Shown: positions 34,569 through 46,222, counted from the first letter of the stretch. The stretch: 64,000 nucleotides of DNA from Leuctra nigra (GCA_934045905.1 OW203765.1:15377409-15441408); one strand, 5' to 3'. The notes: generated by a model not told the origin, from the sequence alone. A program made the numbers and translations.

Positions 34569-36263
34569 CCCCATAAATAAACACTTCGTGTAAATAAACA
34601 GCCAAGTCTTTTCAACTAAAAAAAAAAATGAAATCTAAAAATTCTGCACTGAAAAGTAGTGATATCAAAAAATAAGCCAATTCAAAACTTTATTTGAAAA
34701 TCAAAAAATACTTGGCGCATCGTGTACTTTATAAAAAGTTAAAAAGTATAGGCCACAGATAAAATATACATCAAATTTACATATACTTATAGTATACATA
34801 TTATGCCCTAAAAAGACGATGCGCCAAGTATTTTTTGATTTTCAAAGAAAGTTTTGACTTGGCTCATAGTTTGATATCACTACATTTCAGTGCAGAATTT
34901 TTAGATTTAATTTTTTTTAGTTGAAGAGACTTGGCTGTTTTTTTTACACAAAGTGTTTTTTTATGGGGTTATCACTCCTTTTTTAAGTTTATTCTTACTA
35001 CTTGTGACACATATCGAATGAACTTACTAAATCCTCTATAAAATAACCACCCTTTATAATTTGGTTACTTCTAATGAAAATCTCCGTATGGTCCTAAATA
35101 TTTGCTTAAAATGATCTTTCATGAAGAATAGCAAAGGTTTCATTCCAATCGGACAACCATGTTCCGAGATATGGCAACACTTCGGTTTTCTAAATGGCTG
35201 TTAAACTTACTGCATTGCCACATAGAATTTATATCTATAAATGGTGTGTATCATTTTAAGCTTTCTGAATATGTATTTATTGTAAAAGAGGTGGTTATAA
35301 TAATTTATTAATTTTAATGACGTCATTTCCGGTCTCATAAATAGGAAAATTCTAGTTTGACTGTTCATATTCCATAGAGATGACCTTCCAAATCGCTTGG
35401 CGCTAGTGTCATACTGATCTGTCTACCGGTTTTAGAGATATGACGTTACTTCCGGTTTCAAAATGGCGTCTGAAATCTCTGATCCCTTGAATTATAATTA
35501 AAACATGGTTATTTTGTTATAAGCCGTTTCAAATAGTATATTTATTACATCAAAACGGAAATTTGTGAGATTTTTAACATGTGTGACGTCATTTCCGGTT
35601 TCGGTTTGGAAAACTGAAAATATTATTGATGATAAAACATAAAGTTGACCATCTAATTGTTTAGCGCTGCTCTCGTTCAAATCCATTTAGCCGTTATTGA
35701 TATATGATGTCACTTTCGGTTTCAAAATGCCGGCTTCCGGTTGGTTTTATAACAAGTCAAATAAGATATCAAAAGTACACACGTTACATAAATATCAAAA
35801 TAATCGGATCAACCTTTGTCGCCGAAATGCCAATAGATATATTTCAAATTTCATGACGTCATTTCCGGTTTCGTTAACATAATTTTTAGTCTTTTTGATA
35901 CTAATAATGCATATATTTGACCGTCTGAATCGTTTGGCGCAAATTTCGTTCCAATCGGTCTAGCCGTTGACGAGATATGACGTCACTTCCGGTTTCAAAA
36001 TGGCGGCACAAAAAAGTCAAGGGGGACGGCAAATCAGACGCCAAAAGTGCACACGTGGTAAAAATGTGAGATCAATCGGTTTAGCCGTTTATGCTGTGGC
36101 CTGTTTACCGGATTTTAGCTCCAGCCTACTACTACTATGATTACTGATTATTATGAAAACCGCCCTAAAACACGATTTTCACGGCCCTCTAGCTCGCAAA
36201 AGGCGTAACCTATTGTTCCCAAATTTGGTATTTGTTGTAGGGTGGGCCATAGCCCGAAATTAA
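34569..36263 (-). mobile_element. Hairpin-tailed repeat family, member C (truncated)
   Basis: Orientation as member A. The foldback at 34569-34968 and the body of CCGGTTTC..AAATGGCG and TGACGTCA motifs are present. The copy stops after GGTGGGCCATAGCCCGAAATTAAG and lacks the terminal GGAGCG hairpin, so it is cut short at that end. Confidence 0.6.
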
Positions 36264-36387
36264 GAATAAGTTCATAAATCGTCAATGCAGGCTGATCTAA
36301 CCCGAAAACACTACACACTACTTCTATACACCTTGTCTATCCTACACAGGACAAGTGCTGCTACCTAACCAGGTTTTAAACGCCAAT

Positions 36388-36543
36388 AGCCGGTTTCACA
36401 TAAAGCGCGATTCACGTTTTGCGTTTTGCGTCTTTTTTATTGGCCAATCACAAGTCTTCGTGAGCGGTTTCTGGACTTGCGATTGGTCGGTAAGAAAAAA
36501 CGCGAATCGCAAAACGCGAAACTCGCTTTATGTGAAACCGGCT
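36388..36543. mobile_element. MITE with AGCCGGTTTCACATAAAGCG ends
   Basis: AGCCGGTTTCACATAAAGCG is matched in inverse by CGCTTTATGTGAAACCGGCT. The arms are about 65 bp and include CGTTTTGCG and TTGGCCAATC. It is the best-preserved member of the family also seen at 3300-3495. Confidence 0.75.
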
Positions 36544-36629
36544 TTACTCTTCCGAATAGGAAATAACGTTTATCTCATTTCGATGTTTATTGATATACTT
36601 ACTGGAGGGACCCATCATGTAAAACATGA

Positions 36630-36820
36630 TAATAAATACCAACTGCAATGTGAAAAGATTTTCCTCGAGTGGGACTCGAACCCACGACCTTCCGATATCC
36701 AGTCAGATGCTCTACCAGCTGAGCTATCGAGGCAGTTCACAGTGCAGCGGCTGTGTCCCAATATAAGCTGCTTTAGCAACTTACCGATTTTGAAGATAGG
36801 GTCAGAAGACCGTGAATTGA
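36630..36820 (-). mobile_element. tRNA-derived SINE-like insertion
   Basis: Compared with block C (4915-4925, CATGATCATTGCGCACC), block A has about 190 extra bases between CATGAT and TGCGCACC. The insert contains a tRNA-like head on the minus strand (36662-36733) and unrelated flanking sequence on both sides. The exact edges are uncertain by a few bases. Confidence 0.65.
36662..36733 (-). tRNA. tRNA-like sequence, anticodon GGA, probably SINE head
   Basis: 72 nt fold as a cloverleaf: acceptor CCTCGA/TCGAGG with a G-A mismatch at the first pair, D stem GCTC/GAGC, anticodon stem TCTGA/TCGGA with loop CTGGATA (anticodon GGA), a 5-nt variable loop AGGTC, and T stem GTGGG/CCCAC with TTCGAGT. Anticodon GGA reads Ser codons, but a real Ser tRNA has a long variable arm, which is missing. 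Lying in a block-specific insertion, it is more likely a SINE head or pseudo-tRNA than a working gene. Confidence 0.55.
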
Positions 36821-37590
36821 TTGCGCACCAGTAGGGTAGGTATGCGTGAATATGAAACAAAAGCAATTCAGTCAGCAGAGTGTGCGTCGTTAGCATGACC
36901 CAATGCCCAACAGAATAATATGGAAATGAGACACGGAGGCAAATGTAAATATAACATTGACATATAGAATTTCTGAAGTGACCCAATCTAGGCAATGTTA
37001 GACAATAAAAAATATCAAATACCTCTACTTGATTCGTGATTCTTTTCCTGATTTAATACCAACCATATCGTGTGCTTGGAGGAGTACCTATATCCATAAA
37101 ATATGTCGAACTGAGATACCCACGAACTGAAGTACCCAAGGAGAAGTACTATAACTAATAGGCAAATATTGTACACACGTATGAGATTATTAGTATTGAA
37201 AATAGCTCGTTTCAACCTTTCATTATCTAGTAAGTTTTGAATAAAGTTTGAACATAATTTAGTTATTTGGGTTTAATTGATCATCCGATTTTCTCCTTTA
37301 CTAATTTAACTGGTATTTCTGAACACACCTGGGACTTAAAAATTTATCACGTCGTATACAGCGATTTTTTCTATAATTTTTGATAATATAATAAACACGT
37401 TTTTGAAAAAATTGGACTTCAACAGTTTCTCCACCAAGCCCACGATATATTCCATAATAATAAGACATAAAATATCATAAAATAAATAATAGTGATGATC
37501 ACCTGACCGCCCCACTTCCAGTCATGACCGCGCACTACGCGAGTGCCAACGGTCATGCGCTTCGCCATCTCCGGACCAGAAAGTGTGGGA

Positions 37591-37710
37591 GAAGCTGACG
37601 TTGTGGCTGGTGTAGACGTTGAAGCTGACGTTGTGGCTGGTGTAGACGTTGAAGCTGACGTTGTGGCTGGTGTAGACGTTGAAGCTGACGTTGTGGCTGG
37701 TGTAGACGTT
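37591..37710. repeat. 30-bp coding minisatellite in copy A exon 3
   Basis: Four perfect or near-perfect 30-bp units (GAAGCTGACGTTGTGGCTGG plus ten more) lie in frame on the minus strand, each giving ten residues rich in Ser, Thr, Ala and Pro. The same site holds a different, shorter-period array in B and almost nothing in C. Confidence 0.9.
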
Positions 37711-37904
37711 GAAGCTGCTGTAGTTGACTGTTGAGTGGTTGATGTGGTTTTTGGAATATTGGTTGTTCGTTGAAACATGAAGTCATGACTGTGAGCGAAC
37801 CACCATTGTCTCTTGGTTATTGGGGAAGGATCTTTGTCTGCCAACGAGGATTGAGTGACAGCGTCCTCAGCATTGCAAGGCAGATCCGGAACTACAAAAA
37901 CAAG

Positions 37905-39590
37905 GAACTATTAGGTGCAGCCACGCAGTGCCGGAACTAGGGATTTCGGCGCCAGGTGCAAATCTAAATTATGCCCCCCCCCCCCCCCCCCCTTCACCAA
38001 CTCCCCAGAAAACGCTATACCCAACCAGTGATGATTTCAGACTAGGACAAACCAAAACTTTGTTTGTGCACAAAACAAATAATTCTGCAAAACAGTGGTC
38101 AAACCTAGGACGATAGCTTGGGGGGGATTGGCAACCTAATGACGTCACCCACGCTAGCTGATGCAGTACGCATTTGGACATGTATGATACAGACGAGGGA
38201 AATGTTGCATTTTCGTGCTGCATCGTCAATAAATATTGGAGAGATATGTGTGTAGCATCATTGTCTTCATTACAATGCAGAGCATTGTAAGATTGTATTT
38301 TAAAATCCATTATGTTGTGTAGTATACTTGTTTTGACAGGTTTAATATCTTGAGGAACTAGATCAAAATGTTAAAACCTGCGCCGACGGTAAAATATCAC
38401 TTCAGCACTTTATTCACTACGTCTCACATAGACAACGTGTTGATGTCTGAGATACATCATTGTCTTCCTTAAAGATTAACGAATTGTGTGATATATAATG
38501 TGTGACATTTTATTGAATGATTCGAGGTATTTTCAACTGTTATAAAAGCGCGGCATTTCCGTTATTACACACATGGTTTTCAAGGTCACACGGGATGCCA
38601 TTCCCCCCCAGTAATCGTCCTAGGTCAAACATTTCCACGGCCCTTGACAATGACAGATATGAGGGGTCTGGGGGGGAGGGGAAGACCGCCTAACCATATG
38701 CAGGTCCAGGGCCCTGAAACGAAAAATTTTGATTTTTTTGTTAGGATTTTAATGGTTTTTAATCATTTCTGACGCTCAATTTCACTGATTTTTTTTCAGC
38801 AGAATAATTTTTATTTCAAAACTTTATTTCAAACTTTTTTTAAGGGCGCATTAATTTGTGAAGGGGGGGGGGGGGGGGTTAGACCTCTTAGGGATGACTA
38901 AAATCATCACCGACATCAACCATGACCCGTAGGGCGTTTTTTGTGTTTTTAATACGCAAAAATTAATTTTGGGTGCAAAAAAGTCATTGCATAATATTTT
39001 GGCTTTTTGGCGCGCCCTGGGCTGCCGTACCGCCCGCACACCCCTTGTTACGGCCCTGCAGCCACGTGATTACTTCACAGTCCAGACTCGAAGCAACCCG
39101 AATTGCATAGAGGGCAGTTGTGTTGCCTAACCTCCTGCAATATTGGTCAATCAATTGTTACCTAATGCTATCTAATGTTATTATTTGTTTTGCTCTTCCA
39201 TCCAATACCCACAAAACTGTCATGATCTGACTCGCTGACCATACAGTTGATCTCTAATGCAGAAGAGTATAGTCAACACAACTGCCATAAGTGTATTGCA
39301 GAAATGCGTGCGAACGAGAGCTCATGGGCCCTGGCTGGCTTCTATTGACGCCTACATATTAAGTCTATTGACGCTTATTGAGGAAAATGCCCGTGTAAAG
39401 CGTTGATAAGAGCATTCATTTTCATTTTCTTGGAATAAATGTGACAAATTTTTCAATACAAACATAAAATGTTCGAAAAATGTCAATAACTCTTGAATTT
39501 ATCAATAGATGCGTCTGAAAAAATCTCAGAAACACCTTAAATGCTGGTTCCATTGACCATGCAATGTTTAAAGATGATTTCTTCTGTTAT
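37905..39590. other. Intron 2 of copy A, mixed repeats
   Basis: It holds C- and G-tracts near 37973-37992 and 38861-38878, block-shared sequence such as GCAGCCACGTGATTACTTC (39060; compare 8310), and no recognisable gene. The part near 39215-39240 matches the block C segment that carries the rejected 79-nt exon, but degraded. Confidence 0.45.
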
Positions 39591-39958
39591 CCGATTGAAT
39601 GGGCTTGTTCACGCAAAGCTCAGCATAGATGGCGCCACTATGTCACCTTCTTTAATCCGACTTTAGGCCAAGATGGGTAACAAAATGACGTCATTTCCGG
39701 CTTTGATTTCCGGTACAAATAATTACGGCACAGAGTGTTTACATTATTAAAAATGACCCAAAAATTAACGAAAAAAAACAAAAATTTGCATAGTACAAAG
39801 ATGTAGCCTGAAGTCGTCTCTTGTTTTCATGTGAAAACTATTTACTGGGCAGAGATTAGAACGCGGCAAGATGACGAAAATTTGAAAATATGGAATCTAT
39901 GTTGGGTCAATGATGACATTTCGTTTTACAAAGATATTATGCACGTAGGACAATGTAA

Positions 39959-41578
39959 TTTAAATTTTTAAATGTATTTGAGATTACAACAGACTACCAA
40001 ACAGACTATCCTACCACTTCGGTAGAAGGAAAAGTCTATAGAACTTTGAAGAGATTTGATAAACATATTGAGCCTCATGTTCGTTCCTCTTTAACTCCTC
40101 ATTATTCAAAGCCACCACATATTTATGGCTTGCCAAAGATTCACAAACCTGGTATACCGTTGAGACCTATAGTTAGTTCAAGGTTTTCTCCGTGTGCAGC
40201 ATTATCTAAGCATCTTTTGGAGATTTTAAAGCCTTTGGGCAATGGTGTGAATTCTTTTGTAAAAAACTCTAAAGATTTGGTTGAGCTTTTAAGTGGGGTC
40301 CAGGTAGCTGGGGAGGACAAACTTGTTAGCTTTGATGTGGTTAACTTGTTTCCTAGTGTTCCTGTGGCAGACACTTTAGTATTGGTCAAGCGGATGCTGG
40401 GAGAGGATCTTTCATTAGCTGACAGGACTGACATCCCTGTTGACGGCATAATGGAACTGTTGAGCCTATGTCTGTCATCTAGTTATTTTAGACTGGGTGA
40501 TGAATTCTTCCTTCAGTTAGATGGTTTGGCTATGGGTAGTTGTTTGTCACCATTATTATCTAATATTTTTATGTCGGATTTGGAAGAGCGGGTTTTGGCT
40601 AGCAGTGTTTGTAAACCTGTAATGTGGAAGCGTTATGTTGATGACATATTAGCCATTATTCCACAGAAGCATATCGAACATCTTGATGAGTTGCTGCTGG
40701 ATTTAAATTCTTTTCATAAAAATATTAAATTTACTGTGGAGATGGAGGAGGATGATGCCTTGCCGTTCTTGGATGTGTTAATTAGGAAGAAGGGAGGGAG
40801 GGTGATTACTTCGGTGTACAGAAAACCTACACATACGGATCAATATTTAAGTTTTGATTCTAATCACCCGGCTCATGTCAAAAGGGGTATTGTTGGGTGT
40901 TTGTGGTCTAGAGCTAGGTCGTTGTCTAGCGATGCGGAAGTATTAGCGGCCGAGAAAAATCATCTTTTTGAATCTTTTGTGGCAAACGGTTACCCTGTGC
41001 GTATGTTAGATAGAATCTTGAATAGGAAGGAGGCGACGGAGCGTCGGACTATTCGTTTGGAAAACCCATTGAAAACCATTTGTTTGGACTACGTTCCTAA
41101 TTTTTCGGAAAAAGTTCGTAGAATTCTGGGATCATTTAATATTAGAACAGTTTTTAAATCTCCTAACACTTTTAGAAGTCTTCTCTGTCAAACTAAACCG
41201 GTTGATCTTCAGCAGAATTCCAAGGAAATTGTCTATGCGCTCCCATGTCAGTGTCAAGAAGTGTATATAGGTGAAACAGGGAGGCCACTTGACATACGTA
41301 TTAAAGAACATCGAGATAACGTAAAAAATCATAAAATTTCTACATCGTTAGTAGCTGAACATGCGTGGACTAACATGCATACTTTTGATTGGGATTCTGC
41401 TATAGAAGTATATAAAGAAATTAACGCTAGGAAAAGAAAATTTATTGAGTCAGCGTTCATCACATGCGTGGATGAAGTTATTAGTCAGTCATCGTGTCAT
41501 TTTGATGACGTATGGGTGGCTATGCTTCGTCCTGTGGTGAAGGCTCGGTTCAATTCGGCGCGAAAATCGGTTAGGTAG
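39959..41578 (+). CDS. Penelope-like element: reverse transcriptase with GIY-YIG endonuclease, 5'-truncated
   Basis: The frame is open from 39959 (just after an in-frame TAA) to 41578; no convincing ATG is present, so the N-terminal part is missing. Counting from 40046, the Penelope RT motifs are YGLPKIHK (27), RPIVSS (40), SFDVVNLFPSVP (94), LAMGSCLSP (161) and catalytic YVDD (197), then FLDVLI (241) and YRKPTHTDQYL (258). The GIY-YIG domain has VYAL (396), VYIGETGR (406), EHR (421) and a downstream Glu in KFIESAF (about 466). The protein would reverse-transcribe the element RNA and cut the target. The frame downstream of the truncation has no stops. It lies in intron 2 of copy A on the opposite strand. 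Confidence 0.92.
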   Translation, partial: FKFLNVFEITTDYQTDYPTTSVEGKVYRTLKRFDKHIEPHVRSSLTPHYSKPPHIYGLPKIHKPGIPLRPIVSSRFSPCAALSKHLLEILKPLGNGVNSFVKNSKDLVELLSGVQVAGEDKLVSFDVVNLFPSVPVADTLVLVKRMLGEDLSLADRTDIPVDGIMELLSLCLSSSYFRLGDEFFLQLDGLAMGSCLSPLLSNIFMSDLEERVLASSVCKPVMWKRYVDDILAIIPQKHIEHLDELLLDLNSFHKNIKFTVEMEEDDALPFLDVLIRKKGGRVITSVYRKPTHTDQYLSFDSNHPAHVKRGIVGCLWSRARSLSSDAEVLAAEKNHLFESFVANGYPVRMLDRILNRKEATERRTIRLENPLKTICLDYVPNFSEKVRRILGSFNIRTVFKSPNTFRSLLCQTKPVDLQQNSKEIVYALPCQCQEVYIGETGRPLDIRIKEHRDNVKNHKISTSLVAEHAWTNMHTFDWDSAIEVYKEINARKRKFIESAFITCVDEVISQSSCHFDDVWVAMLRPVVKARFNSARKSVR

Positions 41579-41668
41579 ACGTCAGGCCATATATGGTCTT
41601 GGTATGTGGGCTCTTGGTGGGGGGCTGACGTCAGAGAAGCAGTAGTGGTATCGGAACTCGCCAGTCTC

Positions 41669-41706
41669 GCTTGACAAAGCCGGTCGAACGCATCGGCGAA
41701 ATATTG
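41669..41706 (+). ncRNA. Possible decayed hammerhead-like core of the Penelope element
   Basis: After the Penelope stop, TTGACAAAGCCG is followed by an 11-nt loop and CGGCGAAAT. GCCG/CGGC can form stem II with GAAA directly after it, as in hammerhead ribozymes, which Penelope-like elements are known to carry. The conserved CTGANGA is read here as TTGACAA, two changes, so self-cleavage is doubtful. Confidence 0.3.
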
Positions 41707-42357
41707 CGGACTCTTTTTTTTTATTTTTATTTCTTGACAATACCAGTGTTTCTGTTCAAATATTTGTATTTTACTTAGACTACCAAAGACTATTAATACA
41801 TAAATTGGTCATTTAAACTCTTTAAAACTCATTTTAGTTTCTACCAAAGACGTAACCCAACCGCTGGCGCCATCCCACGGACATTTGGGTTACTAATAAA
41901 AATGTTACCCATCTCGGCCCAACGAAGCTGCCCAAGCTAATACGATGCTAGCGATCCTGGTGAGAGCAAATGGCAATGAACAAGCCCATTCATCTTTATG
42001 TATACTTATTTCGGATTAGTTTAGAATGAGCTATTAGGTACTCCAAGTCCAGTCAAAGTTTTGCTGTGTAGTATTGAAAAATATTTACTTTCACAAATCC
42101 CCAGTCGCCCATTATTCTTGTAATAAATATCATATGTCCACAAGTTACAATACAATACTCTGTGAATTATTTGCATATTTTATTACCTATACTGATGCTT
42201 CTTAAGATATTTGAAGAATGTTCTGCTATTCACCTGTGAAGACGAGTTTGACTTGCAGCGATGATTTGGTTCCACTTCAACTTGATGAGCTGGGCTCCAC
42301 GTCCACTGACCACGGCGCAGACTCGGAACTCTCATCGTCGCTGTGACGTAGGCAAAC

Positions 42358-44500
42358 CTACAATCACACATGTTTCTTCTAAGATGGCGTTAAGTTAGTA
42401 TAATATATTATACAAATATAAGTTTCATTGAAATATTTTAAAAGTATGTAGAAAGGTATTTATATTTCTATAAAACGTGCCATGCTGCATTTCAATAAGG
42501 GTCAGTTTCTGAAATGGCTAGTTGGTTTATTTAATTTTTTATTTATTCGATGATGGCCATAGCAATAGTTCTAATATGCTGTTTAAATTAAGCAGAACCA
42601 ACATTGAAATTATTTAATGCAATATGTTTTCTGGATAGGTATGTGTTCTGCCTTTTGTTTTGAACTACATTCGGCTTGCACTTGTATCATGCACTGATAA
42701 TACACAATCAGAGACAACCAACTTCTTGTATGACAGTCAGTCAATGTCACTGTTAAAAGTTCAATGGCATATCATATCTGGGAGAAGAAAATAGGGAAGT
42801 CTCCCGTTTATTCAGCTAAATGGGGAATCTCAACATTGAATCGGAAGACAAAAGTATGATCAATGCTGAGGTAGAAGGCCGGAAGTCAATGATTCTTGAG
42901 GTTAGCTCATAAACCAGGGGCCAAGGGTGTCATTCCTGTATGTTTTTAGTCTGTTAAGTTAGCTATCTTATCGTAAATTATGTTTACTCCAATGTTAAGA
43001 CGGCTGGGTAGTGAGTTTGACCTTGAAGAGTTTTTTAATCGATTTTTATCAATATCTTTTACCAATGTAATTGTTAACAAAATAGGGCTTTGTACGCGTC
43101 TTCAGAACTGTTCAATGAAAATAATTTCATAGCTTGGAATGGTTTATTATAAATTAACTTTGTCCTACCGATGTTTAGTGCCCGAAAATTAGTAAAATTA
43201 TGGTACTAAACATCTTTTGGACAAAATAAAACTAATAACTTATTCCAAGCTATGAAATTATTTTCATTGAACAGTTCTGAAGACGCGTACAAAGCCTTAT
43301 TTTGTTAACAATTACATTGGTAAAAGATATTGATAAAAATCAATTCATAAACTCTTCAAGGCCACGCTCACTACTCAGCCCTCACTGTCCTAAGGTGGCT
43401 CATCCAATCGAGCATGGTCTCAGATTTTCATAATTTTTTGTCTACTTATTGATAATCATGCCATACACAATCCTTGATAAAATTAAACACTTCTCGTGTC
43501 TAGTTTCTGAGATAAATTGAGTTTTCTTCCCCATGTTATCTTATGGCAGACAAGTAAAATCGTGTCACATTTAGGCTATTAATGAAGATATAATTTTTAT
43601 GTAGTCCCAACTTTGATCAAAAAACTTTTTTTCTGATAGATATATGAATATCCTATTAGGGAAAAAATTTAAAACAATACCAACGTGTGCTATTTTAGAA
43701 GTTATAAACCAAAAACGCAATGATTTTCCTATACCTCCTGTGTTAAAGTTTTGTTAATTCTCGGAAGGTAATTATTTGAAACCTCGTTGTAAGACAGGAG
43801 TTGCAAGTTAAATGACATTTTATGATTTGTTTATACTTAAATATAGTTGAAATGTTGGAAAAAGTAATTCATGATGGTAATTTCAAAAAAAAAGTTTTGG
43901 AATGTTCGATCGGTTGAACCACGTTAAATGTTAAGATAAGAGAGTGAAAATACGTACAGGAATCACCCCTCAGATTCATAAAAAGTGTTACCTATCTCTT
44001 AATACGTACTATCTTTTGTTTTATCTTTCATTTAACATGGTGTTTTTGGTATTAAATCAAAAGATAATACGTATTAACAGATAATACCATTTGTGAATCC
44101 AGCCCCAAGTACCCTTATTCTGTCTTCATCCAATCATATTTGTAATAACGACATGAATAATTGTGTATGAGAATATTTAATTAATGTAACTGTATATTTA
44201 ACTTGATTCAACTTGATTGCATCATTCCAAAAGTTGTTTAAACTGAAAATCGTGAATATGGACTTCCGACCTTTGAGTTGCAGAACTTAAATCCTACATT
44301 TAATAATGTATATACTTGAATTTCTGACAGATGGAGCCTCTCTTATATTTTTCTTATATAGCATATATAGTTTTCTATCTACCAATAAAATAGGCTCAAT
44401 CTGTGAGAAATTAAAGTACACAACATTGAAAGCCATGACTTGCTCTGCGCGATCGCTTTATCGACACGGCCCCTCAATTAAGTACAACAAATTATCTCAC
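42358..44500. other. Intron 1 of copy A
   Basis: It contains block-shared intron text (for example GACAACCAACTTC near 42713, also near 13536 and 21410) and an inverted repeat at 43003-43385. No coding content is recognised. Confidence 0.5.
43003..43385. repeat. Foldback element of about 380 bp
   Basis: Arms 43003-43165 and 43225-43385 are inverted copies: for example GACGCGTCTTCAGAACTG-like text at the left (TACGCGTCTTCAGAACTG) is answered by CAGTTCTGAAGACGCGTA at the right. It is present in copy A intron 1 only. Confidence 0.65.
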
Positions 44501-44759
44501 CTGCGATATCCAGTGGCGTGCGGTGCGGTTCCTCACACTGCTCACTGACACCTTCACACCACTGGACTCCCGAGGGTCGACCCCCAGCTCCAAACCAGCC
44601 TGGACTCGAGTCAGAGTCACCAAGCACATGGCGAATACCAGACACGTCTGCACATTCATGGTGACACCTTGGTAATGACGTTTCACAGAGAGGAGTAAGA
44701 GGAAGCTGTGCAGAAGATAAGGATGCTGGTGTAAACACCCACTAGACTTTCAAGGAAGA

Positions 44760-45650
44760 GTTGGGACATGGTTCACAATCGGCTGGGAATTCCCAGCCAG
44801 GGTTATTCCTTGTCAGGTTTCCTGGCAAAGGGCCGGGGGGGGGGGGGGGGGAGGGAGACTTTTGCCATGAATAAGCACAACACGTGTTTTTTAAACAAAT
44901 TATGATACTTTATTGTGAACAACTAAATATCAATTCGACGAAAATTATTATCCTAACGAATAGAAATAGTACAAATTAATTTTTGAATATAAAATAATGT
45001 CCAGGGCATGTACGGCCCGGACTCGCATGTGGCTGAAGGCCCTTGCCACAGACACTATGACTTTTTATGTTTTCTCGTACCTATTCCTAAAATAAGTATA
45101 TCTACACTTTCCTAATTTAATTTGGAATGCACTTGGGAAGGGGTGACATTGTATTCTGAACTGTGAAAGGGAATGGAAGAAGAAGTTGCGAACCGCTGAG
45201 TCTACTGAGTGACCTTATAAAGTATCATGTCAATTATCAATACAACACAAAATACCATGAAGATATGTATTTGTATCTATTATAATTTATTAATTAATCA
45301 ATATGCAGTTTTCTTAACAGTTGGACATTGGCTCTCATTTTTAGTCATAAACTTTTCTGTTTTTGTTTTGAGCATATTTATGTTGAATTATGAAAATGGT
45401 AGATAATATCATTATCGAAATACACACAGAGTTGATGAAGGTGTTTTTGTGCGAATGAATTGTTTCAGGGCTCCTTGAATATTCATCCCAAGTGAAAAAG
45501 ATTGCCCAAGAAACCACCTGGAACATAAAAATGCATATTTTATGAACAAATTTGCATGTTAGTTCTGACTTTCCTCGTCATTTTCACAGCGATGGTTCAT
45601 ACATAGCAGGTCATTCCGTCTCATTTAGGTCAAATATAATTGAAATGGGA
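44760..45650. other. Upstream flank of copy A
   Basis: It has a G-tract at 44836-44851 and otherwise AT-rich sequence. It should include the copy A promoter. No gene is recognised. Confidence 0.45.
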
Positions 45651-45657
45651 AAAAGTA

Positions 45658-45874
45658 CACTCCTGGACACTGAAATTCGTCCGCGATCAATGTTCAAGTG
45701 ATACGTGACTACAAGTCACTACGACTACCTAGTATTTAACATTCAATTTTTTGGCACAAAGACCTGATGACTGGTGTGAGTTTAGGACCGAAAAAATATT
45801 TTAAATAAATAATAAATACTAGCCTAGGAGTCTAATGAATATTGACTGCGGACCATTTTCCGTGTCCAGAAGTG
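45658..45874. mobile_element. Mariner-type MITE with TA duplication
   Basis: The ends CACTCCTGGACACTGAAA and TTTCCGTGTCCAGAAGTG are inverses with few differences, continuing into TCCGC..TCAAT. TA flanks both sides (45656-45657 and 45875-45876). 217 bp, no coding capacity. Confidence 0.8.
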
Positions 45875-46222
45875 TAGCAACAATAATCCGATCATCCAAT
45901 ATCACTGCAAGAGGAAACAATGTTTAAAATTGTGAAAGTAAAATTGATTATTTTATTTGCTGGCCAGTCAAAATTCATATCAAAACTCACTGTTACACAA
46001 TTATTTCGAAAGGGAATTATTATAAATTTCCAATAGAAAATAGAATTGTATTGAATGAACGATCTGATCAGAAGTGTAAAATCTCTACTTCAGTGTTAGA
46101 AGGGCAGAAGTACGTTTCAATTATTCTAATCTGTTCTTTCAAGTACCCCTAACTAGCAAATTTTCACGCCTACATGTTAAAATTTGTTCACTAATGTAAT
46201 TGTGTTGTGTAGCTTGTATCTT

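Larger units (their letters stand above)
39597..41991. mobile_element. TIR element that hosts the Penelope insertion
   Basis: GAATGGGCTTGTTCA at 39597 is mirrored by TGAACAAGCCCATTC ending at 41991. Inside, GGCCAAGATGGGTAACA (39668) is mirrored by TGTTACCCATCTCGGCC (41905). The Penelope-like element sits between the inner arms, so it probably inserted into an older MITE. Confidence 0.6.
33758..44659 (-). pseudogene. Secreted MIB/HERC2-domain protein, copy A (in-frame stop)
   Basis: Four exons: 44501-44659, 42234-42357, 37503-37891 and 33758-33904 (273 codons). All splice sites and phases match B and C. In exon 2 the codon that is TGC (Cys80) in B, C and D is TGA here (42277-42279), which would truncate the protein after 79 residues and lose the whole MIB domain. 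The rest is open: signal peptide, PDLPCNAEDAV, four copies of a 10-residue STSTPATTSA linker repeat, MIB domain KRMTVGTRVVRGHDWKWGGQ then DGKPPGVGT to YDLKLYEMN, with one extra codon in exon 4. Everything except one base looks maintained, so the loss is recent, or this is a sequencing error or an allele. Introns hold a Penelope element, a SINE, a THAP relic and repeat C. Confidence 0.75.

Noticed and set aside
36662..36733. A functional tRNA-Ser gene
   Set aside because: It lacks the long variable arm of serine tRNAs, has a mismatched first acceptor pair, and lies in a block-specific insertion.
37553..37786. A Gln-rich minus-strand frame in copy A exon 3
   Set aside because: It is an alternative frame of the 30-bp linker minisatellite; the Thr/Ser/Pro frame continues into the MIB domain.
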